A DNA stretch of 64,000 nt from Bog-756 sp963824645 (GTDB lineage: Bacteria > Actinomycetota > Acidimicrobiia > Acidimicrobiales > RAAP-2): contig CAWGQC010000004.1 of assembly GCA_963824645.1 (NCBI GenBank), positions 496,001-560,000 on the forward strand, given 5' to 3'. The notes beneath the pieces were generated by a model. It did no database searches, had not been told where the DNA came from, and was given only the letters and a program-made list of their open reading frames with translations. Made by a program: the position numbers and the translations under genes. This document shows positions 42,800 to 51,536 of the stretch, one piece after another. Position 1 is the first letter of the stretch. Each line of letters starts with the position of its first letter.

Positions 42800-44257
42800 T
42801 CACTTGCTGTCGACACACGTTCCGCCCGTGTCGTCGCTGCTCACCCCGTCGGGGCAGATGGTGTGGGAGAAAATGGTGTTGTCCATGTCGGCATCGTCGA
42901 TGTTGCTGGCGCCGGTGAGATTGGCATCGGTCAGGTTGGCCCCGGTGAAATCGGCGAAGCTGATGGCGGCACCGGCCAGGTCGGCGCCGGTCAGGTCGAG
43001 GCCGGCCAGTTCGGCGAAGTCCAGCTCGTCGTCGGGCCCGATCAGGTACCCACCGACCAGAAGCCAATCGGCCGGAAGCGAAGCGGGGGTGCCGGTGATG
43101 CCACTTGACCGCGCGCCGGTCAGGGTGGTCTGGCTCAGATCCAACCCGTTGAGGTCGGCATCGACCAGGCTGTCATCGGGCCCGATCAGGTAGCCGCCGA
43201 CCAGGCTCCACTCCGGCGGCAGTGCCGCCGGAGTGCCGGTTACACCGCCTGATGAGATGAAAGTCAGGTTGGCCCCGCTGAGGGTGGTGCCGTTGATGTC
43301 GGCGCCGACCAGGATGTCGTCGGTCAGGTTGGCCCCGGACAGGTTGGCCCCGGCGAGATCACCACCGGTCAGGTTGGCTTGCGGCCCGATGAGATATCCG
43401 TCGATCAAGCTCCATAGGGAAGGGAGGGCGGCCGGCGTGCCGATGATGCCCCCCGAAGAAACGTCGGCCAGGGTGGCGTCGGCCAGGGTGGCGCCGGTCA
43501 GGGTGGCGTCGGCCAGAGTGGCCCCCTCGAGGTCGGCGTTGGTGAGGTTGGCTCCGGCCAAGCCGGCACCGGTCAACTCGGCCGCCGGGCCGATGAGGTA
43601 ACCGGACACATCAGACCACGGAGAGGGGAGAGCGGCCGGCGTTCCCACGATGCCCCCCGAGGAGACTTCGGCGAGGGTCGCCCCGGTGAGGTCCGTGTTG
43701 GTCAGAGTGGCCTGGGCCAGAGCCGCTCCGTCGAGGTCAGCGCTGTTCAGGTCGGCCCCGGCCAGGTCGGCATGGCTGAGGTCGGTGTTGCTCAGATCGG
43801 CGTCGTCCAGGTTGCAGCCCTGGAGGTTGCCGTAGGGGCCGACGTAGCCGCAGTTCTGGCCGTCGGTGGGAACGATTTTGGTCTTGGTGGCCGCCTTGCC
43901 CTCACCTGCCTGGTTGAAGGCTTGGACGTGCACCGTGTATTTCTTCCCGTCGCTCAGTCCGGTGATCACGCACTGCGAGCCCGAGCCCCCCGTCGCGCAG
44001 CTGGCCTTGCCGGGGCTGGCCGTGGCCTGGTAGCCGGTAACGGGCGAACCTCCGTCGGAGGGGGGAGCCGACCACGAGACGGCGATGGCCTGGTTGACCG
44101 GAGTGGCTATGACCGATGTCGGCGCCCCGGGCTTCTTGGGCGTGTTCCCTTTGGCCCCGGCAGCAGCCGCGGAGCACAGCGAGGCGCCCACCGCCACGAC
44201 CAGCACGGCCCCCACAGTGATCAGTTCCCGAGCACACCGAGGGGCGGCTGCTCTCAT
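42800..44257 (-). CDS. Secreted fibronectin-III plus pentapeptide-repeat protein
   Basis: The 485-residue protein has a signal peptide (ELITVGAVLVVAVGASLCS). One FN3 domain follows (GAPTSVIATPVNQAIAVSWS to GYQATASPG). A long pentapeptide-repeat beta-helix (A-D/N-L-x-x: LDDADLSNTDLSHADLAGAD) is broken by four near-copies of an insert reading TPAALPSLWSLIDGYLIGP. The inserts occur every 60-70 residues and contain W, G and P. Pentapeptide helices are extended rods; FN3 domains often link to sugar-binding parts. It begins 12 bases after the stop of the 1471-residue lectin protein, so the two are probably cotranscribed. Confidence 0.8.
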   Translation of the reverse strand: MRAAAPRCARELITVGAVLVVAVGASLCSAAAAGAKGNTPKKPGAPTSVIATPVNQAIAVSWSAPPSDGGSPVTGYQATASPGKASCATGGSGSQCVITGLSDGKKYTVHVQAFNQAGEGKAATKTKIVPTDGQNCGYVGPYGNLQGCNLDDADLSNTDLSHADLAGADLNSADLDGAALAQATLTNTDLTGATLAEVSSGGIVGTPAALPSPWSDVSGYLIGPAAELTGAGLAGANLTNADLEGATLADATLTGATLADATLADVSSGGIIGTPAALPSLWSLIDGYLIGPQANLTGGDLAGANLSGANLTDDILVGADINGTTLSGANLTFISSGGVTGTPAALPPEWSLVGGYLIGPDDSLVDADLNGLDLSQTTLTGARSSGITGTPASLPADWLLVGGYLIGPDDELDFAELAGLDLTGADLAGAAISFADFTGANLTDANLTGASNIDDADMDNTIFSHTICPDGVSSDDTGGTCVDSK

Positions 44258-44269
44258 CGAGCCGCCTCT

Positions 44270-47200
44270 TCAGGAAGAGGTGATCGACACATTGCTGACG
44301 CTGTGGTCGTCGGTGAGGGCACCGGTACCCCCGGAAAACCCGAGGAGGACGGTGGGCCCGACGGTCACCGGGGTGCTCAGCACCTGGGTGCCGTCGACGT
44401 CGACCGTGAGGGTGCCCTCGACCAAAGTAACGGTCACCGTGTTGATGGTCCGGAGGTTGGTGACCTCGGTGTTGGTGGACAGCCAGTCGAGCTCGTCGGG
44501 CACCGTGGGGGAAGTGGGCCCGTACGTCACGCCCACGAAGTTGGCCGAGGGGTTGTTGGCGTTCTGATACGTGTCGAGGCAGACCGCTACCCCGGGTATC
44601 CCCGAAAACCCGAGCCCGCCGCCGATGGCGCCGACCGATGTCGGTGGGTCCGATCCGTCGCCCAGTACGAAGGCCATCCCGTCGGCACCACCGTTGCCGC
44701 CCCCGATCGAGGCGGTGAAGGTGGCACTCACGTCGGATGAGTTGAGCGGGGTGGGCCAGAAGGCGGTACCGGCCTGGTAGTCCGGGGTGGCTTGGGTCAG
44801 TTGGAGGGCCCCGCCGCCGATGAGCGAGGATCCGTTGAGCGTCCATCCACCCAGCGTCGGATCCACCAGGGTGGTGATGGCCGGCGGCGCCGCGGTGATC
44901 GATACGTTGCTCACGCTGTGGACGTCGGTGTACAGACCGTCCCCGCCAGAAAAGCCGAGCAGAACGTCGGGACCCACCGTCACCGGGGTGTCGAGCACCT
45001 GGGTCCCGTTGATCGACATGGTGAGCGTTCCCTCGATCAGGGTCACATGCACGGTGAGGGTCGATCGCAGCGGGGGAACATCCGTGTTGGTGGCCAGCCA
45101 GTTGAGCTCGTCGGGCACGGATGGCGTCGTCGGCCCGTTGGTCACCCCCACGAAATTGTTGGATGGATTGTTGGCGTTGATGTAGGTGTCGAGGGCCACC
45201 GCGGTGCCCGAAATGCCGGAGAACCCGAGTCCGCCGCCGATGGCCCCCACCGCCGTCGGAGCGGTCGAGGCATCGGCCAGGACGAAGGCCATGCCGTCGG
45301 CCCCTTCGTTGCCACCACCGATGGTGGTGGTGAAGGTGGCACTTACGTCAGACGAGCTCACCGGGGTGGGCCAGAAGGCGGTCCCGGCCTGGTAGCCGGG
45401 GCTGGCCTGGGTCAGCTGGGTGGCGCTACCGACGATCTCCGTCGACCCGTTGAGGTCCCATCCGCCGGCCGTCGGGTCGCCGATGACGGTCACCGGCCCC
45501 GACGCGGTGATGGACACGCCGCTCACCGTCTGGACGTCGGTTTTGGTGCCGGTGGAACCGGAAAAACCGACCAGCACGTTGGGCCCGAGGGTGACGGTGG
45601 TGGACAGGACCTGGGTGCCGTTGATGGTCACCGCCAACGTCCCGTTGGCGACGGTCACGGTGACGGCGTTGGTGGCCCGCAGCGGAGGCACGTTTTTGGA
45701 GGTGGCCAGCCACTTGAGCACGGCCGGCTTGGTGGCGCTGACCGGTCCGGTGGTCACCCCCACGAAGTTGGTGGACGGATCGCCTTTGCTCTTGGTGGTA
45801 CCGAGGGCTACGGCCACCCCCGGTATGCCGGAAAAGCCCAACCCTCCCGCGTCGGTGCCCAGAGAGGTGGGAGCGTCGGAGGCATTGGCCAGGACGAAGG
45901 TGATGCCCTCTCCTCCGCTCTTGCCCTTGCCGGTCAGGGAGGCGGTGAAGGAGGCCGACAGGTTGGCCGAGCTGACCAGGGCCGGGGCGAATGCCGATCC
46001 CGCCAGTTTCTTGGTGGCCGGCGTCAGTTGCAGCGCACTGTTCACGACCCTGGCCGATCCGTTGAGATTCCAGCCCCCCGTTCCCGGGTCGCCGATGACC
46101 CCGTTGCCGGTGAAGGTCACCGTGCGGACCCCCTGACCGTCGGTGGCGGTGATCACCCAACCGTCGGTGACCGTCCCCACCGCCGTCGGGCTGAAGGCGA
46201 CCGATTCGGTGAGGCTGGCGCCGGCGGCGATGGTGGTGCCCTCGCCCAACGAGGTGGTGGCTACGAACTGGCCTTGGGCGGGGGGTTTCGATTTGGAGAT
46301 CTCGAGACTGCTGCCCCCGTCGTTGGTGATCGAAAACGTTTTGGTCACGGTGTGGCCCACCGCCACGTTGCCGAAGTTGGTGGCCAACGGTGTGATCTGG
46401 AGGAGCGAGGTCACCGTCGAGCTGCCCGACAGGTTGACCACCACGTCCCCTCCGTTGCTGTCCAGCTCCAATGAACTGGTGTAGTTGCCGTTGGCCGTGG
46501 GGGCGAAGGTCACGTTGACCACTATTTCGGCTTGCGGTTGAATGACCGATCCCACGGCCGGGGTGCCGGTGGTGCTGAAGGGGGCGGCCGGCTGGTCGAC
46601 GGCCGAGATGGTCAGGGGTTGGGAGCCATTGTTGACGAAACCTACAGAGTTACTCGATTCGTTGCCCGGAGGGATTCCGCCGAAGGCGATTCCGTAGGTC
46701 GTCGAGCCCAGGCTGGGCCCGTTGACCTCGCCCAGTCCTTCGAGGGAGATTTGGGCAGACCCCTCCCCCGGGGTGGTCACCGACAGGCTGCCGCCCGCCG
46801 GACCCGGGCCGGTCGGGGCGAAGGTCACCGGCACCGTGATGGTGGCGCCGCTGGCCAGGGTGGCCGGCAGCGTCTGGCTCGGGGTGCCCAGGGTGAAGGG
46901 GCCGGTGGAGGTGAGGGTGTCGACGGTGACCGTGCCGGTGGCGGTCAGGGTGACCGTCTGGGTGTTCGACTGGCCCACCACGGTGGCCGGAAAGGTGGGC
47001 GGCGTGGCCGTGACCGGCGCCGACACCGGGGCACCGTACCCCTCGATGGTGCCGTCACGGGTGCCCACGTAGATGCGGTCATTGCCCACACCAGGGATAT
47101 TGAACTTGGTGCCGGTTCCGATGGGCGAGCTGTAGACCTCCTGGAGGACGCCGTTGACCGGCACCGGCAGGTAGGCACGCAGTTGGGCTCCCACTCCGGT

Positions 47201-48685
47201 GGTGTCCGGCGACCAGATGCACCACATGAGGGCCGACCCCGAGGTGGTCCCGTTGGAAGTGATCACCCCACCGCTCGAGCCGTAGCCGAAGGCGTCCGAG
47301 GACTGGCCGGCCAGGTTGAGGGTCGGTGTGCCCGACCCGGTGAGTCCGTACTGGTAGGCGTCCATGAACCCCGACGAGCCCCCGGCGCTGACCGAGCCGG
47401 AGGCGGTGGGTATGTAGATCCACCCCCCGTCACCGGGCCACACCGCGGGACTGGCCCACACTCCGCCGTTGGGCCCGAAACGGCCCACAGCGGCGTCCGA
47501 TCCACTGGGTCCGTTGCCCTGGCCCCCCAGGTTGTCGCGGTTGAGCAGGTAGACGTAGCCCTCCTTGCCCACCGCCACCAGGAGGTGGGGGATGGCGGTG
47601 GTGCCGAAATAGGGGCTGGGTAAGGCCACGGGCGCGCCCGATCCGAAGTCGAGGTCGTCGGCATCGAGCGACGCGGTGTCATAGGGGGAGAAGAAGTCGA
47701 CGGCCTTGAGGGTGCCGTCGGACTGTACGTTCAGCCGCACGACCGCCTCGCCCAGGTCGGCCGGGGGAGTGTCACCGGGAATGGGACCTGTCCGGGTGCC
47801 GGCCAGGTTGGCCGTGGTCAGAAGGATGGTGTTGGGTCCGTCCGACACCAATCCCCCACCCGCCTGCCAGATCCCCGCTCCGGTGGCGTTGGTGCCGTCC
47901 CCGACCGTCGACCACAGGGCGCTGAGCGTCCCCGTCTCTTTGACCCCGGCCACCCACCCTGAGTACGGGTAGATGTCGCAGTGCGAGCCGAAACCGGCGT
48001 AGACCACGCCGTTCAACAGCAGCAGGCCGGCCCGCTGCAGTTGGAACTCGGGCTGGAAGAGCTGGTTCGGGTTGTTCTGCGCCGTCCCTTGGATCTGGAC
48101 CGGGAAGCCCGGTGCTTCGGCCCCGTCGTTGTCCAGCTCGAGCGCCTGCATGAAATACGCCTGGGGTGCTCCGTGTCCGGTCTGACTGGTGGTGTATTGG
48201 TTGTCGACCAGGTACTCGGTGTCGGTGGTCTGGTCGATGACCGGGCTGGAGGTGATTCCGATGTTGGGGGCCAGGTCGGAGCAGCCTGTCCCGCCGATCT
48301 GGGCGGCCAGGGTGGGGACCCCGAAATAGCGGCTCCACAGGATGGCCCCGGTCACCGGGTCGACCCCGTAGGCGTAGTTGTTCTCGGTGTTGACCAGCAC
48401 CTGGCCGTCGTCGAACAGGGGCTGGCCATAGACCTGACCCTGGAGCTGGGTGTCGAACAGCTGGCCGAATGTGCCCCCCTCGACCAGGCTCGGGGTGAGG
48501 GTGGTCTGGTCCGGGTACCAACTGGTGCGGAGGTTGTCCGCCCCCCGGGTGGCGCCGTCGACCGGCGAGGTGGTCTGCGCGCCGGCCGGGTGGTTTTCGG
48601 TCACCGTGGCCACGGCCACCAGCGACAACAGGGCCAGGAGAGCTCCGCCGAGCAAGGCGGAGCGCCGCCAAAACGACTTGATCAT
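44270..48685 (-). CDS. Giant secreted PQQ-like propeller protein with ASH-type domains and three L-type lectin domains
   Basis: The 1471-residue product has a signal peptide (SALLGGALLALLSLVAVATV). A quinoprotein-like beta-propeller of about 520 residues follows (QPLFDDGQVLVNTENNYAYG, AILWSRYFGVPTL, GSGAPVALPSPYFGTTAIPH, GKEGYVYLLNRDNLGG). Next are two to three ASPM/SPD-2/Hydin-type beta-sandwich domains (FGNVAVGHTVTKTFSITNDG). The protein ends in three legume-type lectin domains of about 200 residues (GGLGFSGIPGVAVALDT-like, NFVGVTxGPT, and VTVGPxVLLGFSGG). No PQQ-enzyme catalytic site is identified. It probably binds carbohydrate outside the cell. The plan is the same as that of the protein at 51537. 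Confidence 0.85.
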   Translation of the reverse strand: MIKSFWRRSALLGGALLALLSLVAVATVTENHPAGAQTTSPVDGATRGADNLRTSWYPDQTTLTPSLVEGGTFGQLFDTQLQGQVYGQPLFDDGQVLVNTENNYAYGVDPVTGAILWSRYFGVPTLAAQIGGTGCSDLAPNIGITSSPVIDQTTDTEYLVDNQYTTSQTGHGAPQAYFMQALELDNDGAEAPGFPVQIQGTAQNNPNQLFQPEFQLQRAGLLLLNGVVYAGFGSHCDIYPYSGWVAGVKETGTLSALWSTVGDGTNATGAGIWQAGGGLVSDGPNTILLTTANLAGTRTGPIPGDTPPADLGEAVVRLNVQSDGTLKAVDFFSPYDTASLDADDLDFGSGAPVALPSPYFGTTAIPHLLVAVGKEGYVYLLNRDNLGGQGNGPSGSDAAVGRFGPNGGVWASPAVWPGDGGWIYIPTASGSVSAGGSSGFMDAYQYGLTGSGTPTLNLAGQSSDAFGYGSSGGVITSNGTTSGSALMWCIWSPDTTGVGAQLRAYLPVPVNGVLQEVYSSPIGTGTKFNIPGVGNDRIYVGTRDGTIEGYGAPVSAPVTATPPTFPATVVGQSNTQTVTLTATGTVTVDTLTSTGPFTLGTPSQTLPATLASGATITVPVTFAPTGPGPAGGSLSVTTPGEGSAQISLEGLGEVNGPSLGSTTYGIAFGGIPPGNESSNSVGFVNNGSQPLTISAVDQPAAPFSTTGTPAVGSVIQPQAEIVVNVTFAPTANGNYTSSLELDSNGGDVVVNLSGSSTVTSLLQITPLATNFGNVAVGHTVTKTFSITNDGGSSLEISKSKPPAQGQFVATTSLGEGTTIAAGASLTESVAFSPTAVGTVTDGWVITATDGQGVRTVTFTGNGVIGDPGTGGWNLNGSARVVNSALQLTPATKKLAGSAFAPALVSSANLSASFTASLTGKGKSGGEGITFVLANASDAPTSLGTDAGGLGFSGIPGVAVALGTTKSKGDPSTNFVGVTTGPVSATKPAVLKWLATSKNVPPLRATNAVTVTVANGTLAVTINGTQVLSTTVTLGPNVLVGFSGSTGTKTDVQTVSGVSITASGPVTVIGDPTAGGWDLNGSTEIVGSATQLTQASPGYQAGTAFWPTPVSSSDVSATFTTTIGGGNEGADGMAFVLADASTAPTAVGAIGGGLGFSGISGTAVALDTYINANNPSNNFVGVTNGPTTPSVPDELNWLATNTDVPPLRSTLTVHVTLIEGTLTMSINGTQVLDTPVTVGPDVLLGFSGGDGLYTDVHSVSNVSITAAPPAITTLVDPTLGGWTLNGSSLIGGGALQLTQATPDYQAGTAFWPTPLNSSDVSATFTASIGGGNGGADGMAFVLGDGSDPPTSVGAIGGGLGFSGIPGVAVCLDTYQNANNPSANFVGVTYGPTSPTVPDELDWLSTNTEVTNLRTINTVTVTLVEGTLTVDVDGTQVLSTPVTVGPTVLLGFSGGTGALTDDHSVSNVSITSS

Positions 48686-48845
48686 TTTCCGACAGCCCCT
48701 TCGTTGAAGAATGGACCCCGCCCCGGAACCACTGGCCACGGTACGCCTGCCCCATCGGCTTGTCATCTTCACCTTGTGCCTTGTCCGATCTCCGTGATTC
48801 CACCCTCACGCTGCGTGATCTTCGATGCCTTTCGCTCCGGATCGG

Positions 48846-51500
48846 TCACGTGCCGGTACCGGTGAAGGTGACCGTCACCGCCCCTCTCCCGTCGTTGCTG
48901 TTGAAGACGTAGCGGTTGGTGGTCGGTCCGAGGGCGGTGGGCCGGAAGGTCACCGTCTGGTCGAGGTAGGTACCCGGGTCGATGGTGGTGCCCTCGGGTA
49001 CGGGCACCGGGACGGTGAAGGAACCGCTGGGCCCGATCGACCGGGTGACCACCAGGGCCACCGTCCCGCTGTTGCCCACCTCGAAGGTGGCGCTGGCTGT
49101 ATGTCCGAGGGGGACGGCGCCGAGGTTGAGTGTGGTGGTGCTCACGGCCAGCCGGGCATAGCCGGTGACCGCCACGCCGGTGATCGGCAGGACGACCGCA
49201 CCGTGGTCAGTGGCGATGCGCAGGGTGGACGGGTAGGTGCCGGCGGCCGTGGGGTCGAATCGGACCGACACCGTCACCGACTGCTGGGGGGCGAGCACCG
49301 TCCCGACGCCCGGGAGCCCGCTCACTGTGTAGGGGGCGACGGGCAGGACGGCCGGGGTCAGGGTCTCGGGACGGTCCCACGAGTTGGCCACCGTGATGCT
49401 CAGTGCTTTGCCACCGGCCCCGGTGTCGATGGTGCCGAAGGCCAGCGGCTGGTCAGACACGATGAGCCCGGGGGCGGTGCCGTAGCCGGCGATGGACACG
49501 GTCCGGGTCCCGTCGCTGGTGGGGATGACCAGGAAGGCGACCACGGGGCCGGCCTGGGTGGGGGTGAAGGTCACCCCCAGCCGGGTGGTGGACCCGGCCC
49601 GCAGGTGACTTCCCACCGCCGGTTGCCGGATGGAGAAGACATCCCCGGGCAGGGGAGTGGTCTGGGTCGGAGGGGGTACGGCCGGCCCGGCGGTGAGGCC
49701 GGTCGGCAGGGTCGTCGAGGTGGTGGTGCCGACCTTTCCCGCTCCCGGGGGGAGGGGGCCGTCAGCGCTCTCGTAGCCCACGGCTGTCACCGGACCGGTC
49801 AGCGTCAGGCCGTGGGGGGTGCCCACCGGCACGGTGAGGGTCCGGCTCGACCCCACCGCCACCGAACCGAAGTCGACCGGGGCGGCCTGGACGGGCGCCG
49901 CCGCCGACGATCCGAAGGCGTAGAGGTGGCCGCTGCGGTCGCCGACGTAGACCCGGCCGTCCCAGGCCGTCGGTACGGTGAACTTGGAGGCGGTTCCTAT
50001 GGGGGCCGACCACAGGAGGGACAGCTTGCCCCCGCTGGGGATGGCGTTGTAGGCCTGCAGCTCACCGTCGTTCCCGCCGCCGCCGTTGCTGTAGACGGCC
50101 CAAACCACCGCGCTGCCCGCCGTGGTTCCGTCACTGGTGACCATGGGTGGCCCCGAGGTGTAGCCGAAGTTGCCGGCCGTGGCCGCCGAGGTCAGTTGGG
50201 GGATCTTGCTGCCGTTGACCCCGTAGCTCAGGGCGCGGAGAACCCCACCCCCGCTCTCCACCACGTAGACCCAGCCCCCCTGGCCGCCGTAGGCGGCCGG
50301 CTGCCCCCAGACCCCGCCGAACGGACCGAGGGTCTGGAGCACGGCATCGGTTCCGCCCGGTCCCTGCTCGAATCCGCCCATGTGGTCGGCGTCGATGAGG
50401 AAGATGCGTCCGTCCTTCCCCACTTGGACCAGGAGGTGGCGGTGGGCGGTGGTCCCGAAGTCGGGGGTGGGCAGCGCTATGGGGCCGCCGGCGCCGAGGT
50501 CCTCGTCGTTGGCGTCGAGGTTGGCGGCGTTGCTGGGGGCGAAGAACTGGGTGGGCACGATCTTGCCCTTGCCCTTGCCCTTGACGGCCAAACTGATGAC
50601 CGATTCGGACAGGGTGGCCGGGGGGTGGTTGGAAGCGGCCGGTTGGGGTGACACCCCGTTGCCCGAGGTGAGGATGATGGTCCTGGCCTTGTCCGACACC
50701 AGGCCGGCGCCGCTCTGCCAGATGCCGGCCTGGGAGTTCTGGTCGGTTCCCACCCCCGACTCGTCGCTCCACATGGTGGAGACGCTGTTGGTTTTGGTGC
50801 TGACCCCGACCACGATGCCCCGGTAGGGGGTGATGTCGCAGTCGGAGGCGAACCCCATGTAGACGGTGTTGTCGAGCAGGAGCAACCCGGTCCGCTGCAG
50901 GGCGTAGGCCTGGTTGAAGGCCACCCCCGGGGTGTTGTACGGCGTCCCGGTGATCTCGACCGGGTACCCGGCCACCTCCTTTCCCGTGGAGGAGGAGACG
51001 GCCTGCAGGTACCACTCGGCCCCGGCCAGCCCGCCGCTGCCGGTCTCGAGACGGGTGGTGATGTAGACGTCACCGGTCGACGGGTCGACCACCGGGGTGG
51101 CCGTCGAGCCGATGTCCGGAGTCAGGTCGGAGCAGTTGATGGTGGAGGACAGAAAGGGCGTCCCGAAGGAGCGGGTCCACTCGATGGCCCCGGTGGTGGC
51201 GTTGATGCCGTAGGCCATGGCGTCCTCGGTGGTCACGATGACTGTCCCGTTGACCACCAGCGGCTGGGCGTAGACCGATCCGGTGAGCTTGGTCGAGAAG
51301 AGCTGACCGAAGCTCGACGACTGCACGTCGGTGGGGCTCAACGCCGGCTCGTTGGGATCCCAGTTGTCCCGCAGGGTGTTGTAGGCCCCGGTGTCCACGT
51401 CGGGCGCGCCCGACGACTTGGCGATGGCCACCCCAGCCGTCAGCCCCGATAAAAGCACAGCCGTCCCGAGCAGCAAGACCCCTACCCGTCGTCTTCGCAT
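48846..51500 (-). CDS. Secreted PQQ-like propeller protein with ASH-type domains, no lectin
   Basis: The 884-residue protein has signal sequence RVGVLLLGTAVLLSGLTAGV and a GGAGG ribosome site. The propeller part is a relative of its two neighbours (AQPLVVNGTVIVTTEDAMAY, AIEWTRSFGTPFLSSTINCS, GGPIALPTPDFGTTAHRHLL, GKDGRIFLIDADHMGG). Two or three beta-sandwich domains follow (FGSVAVGSSRTLTVPVGTP; LNLGAVPLGHTASATFEVGN). The three C-terminal lectin domains of the neighbours are missing. It lies between the two lectin-bearing copies with gaps of 36 and 160 bases, showing a tandem gene family. Confidence 0.85.
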   Translation of the reverse strand: MRRRRVGVLLLGTAVLLSGLTAGVAIAKSSGAPDVDTGAYNTLRDNWDPNEPALSPTDVQSSSFGQLFSTKLTGSVYAQPLVVNGTVIVTTEDAMAYGINATTGAIEWTRSFGTPFLSSTINCSDLTPDIGSTATPVVDPSTGDVYITTRLETGSGGLAGAEWYLQAVSSSTGKEVAGYPVEITGTPYNTPGVAFNQAYALQRTGLLLLDNTVYMGFASDCDITPYRGIVVGVSTKTNSVSTMWSDESGVGTDQNSQAGIWQSGAGLVSDKARTIILTSGNGVSPQPAASNHPPATLSESVISLAVKGKGKGKIVPTQFFAPSNAANLDANDEDLGAGGPIALPTPDFGTTAHRHLLVQVGKDGRIFLIDADHMGGFEQGPGGTDAVLQTLGPFGGVWGQPAAYGGQGGWVYVVESGGGVLRALSYGVNGSKIPQLTSAATAGNFGYTSGPPMVTSDGTTAGSAVVWAVYSNGGGGNDGELQAYNAIPSGGKLSLLWSAPIGTASKFTVPTAWDGRVYVGDRSGHLYAFGSSAAAPVQAAPVDFGSVAVGSSRTLTVPVGTPHGLTLTGPVTAVGYESADGPLPPGAGKVGTTTSTTLPTGLTAGPAVPPPTQTTPLPGDVFSIRQPAVGSHLRAGSTTRLGVTFTPTQAGPVVAFLVIPTSDGTRTVSIAGYGTAPGLIVSDQPLAFGTIDTGAGGKALSITVANSWDRPETLTPAVLPVAPYTVSGLPGVGTVLAPQQSVTVSVRFDPTAAGTYPSTLRIATDHGAVVLPITGVAVTGYARLAVSTTTLNLGAVPLGHTASATFEVGNSGTVALVVTRSIGPSGSFTVPVPVPEGTTIDPGTYLDQTVTFRPTALGPTTNRYVFNSNDGRGAVTVTFTGTGT

Positions 51501-51536
51501 GGGACCCTCCTTCAGTCCCCCCTGGTTGTAAAAGCG

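Noticed and set aside
44792..46474. 560-residue open frame on the plus strand
   Set aside because: Shadow of the lectin repeats of the 1471-residue protein; its repeats follow theirs.
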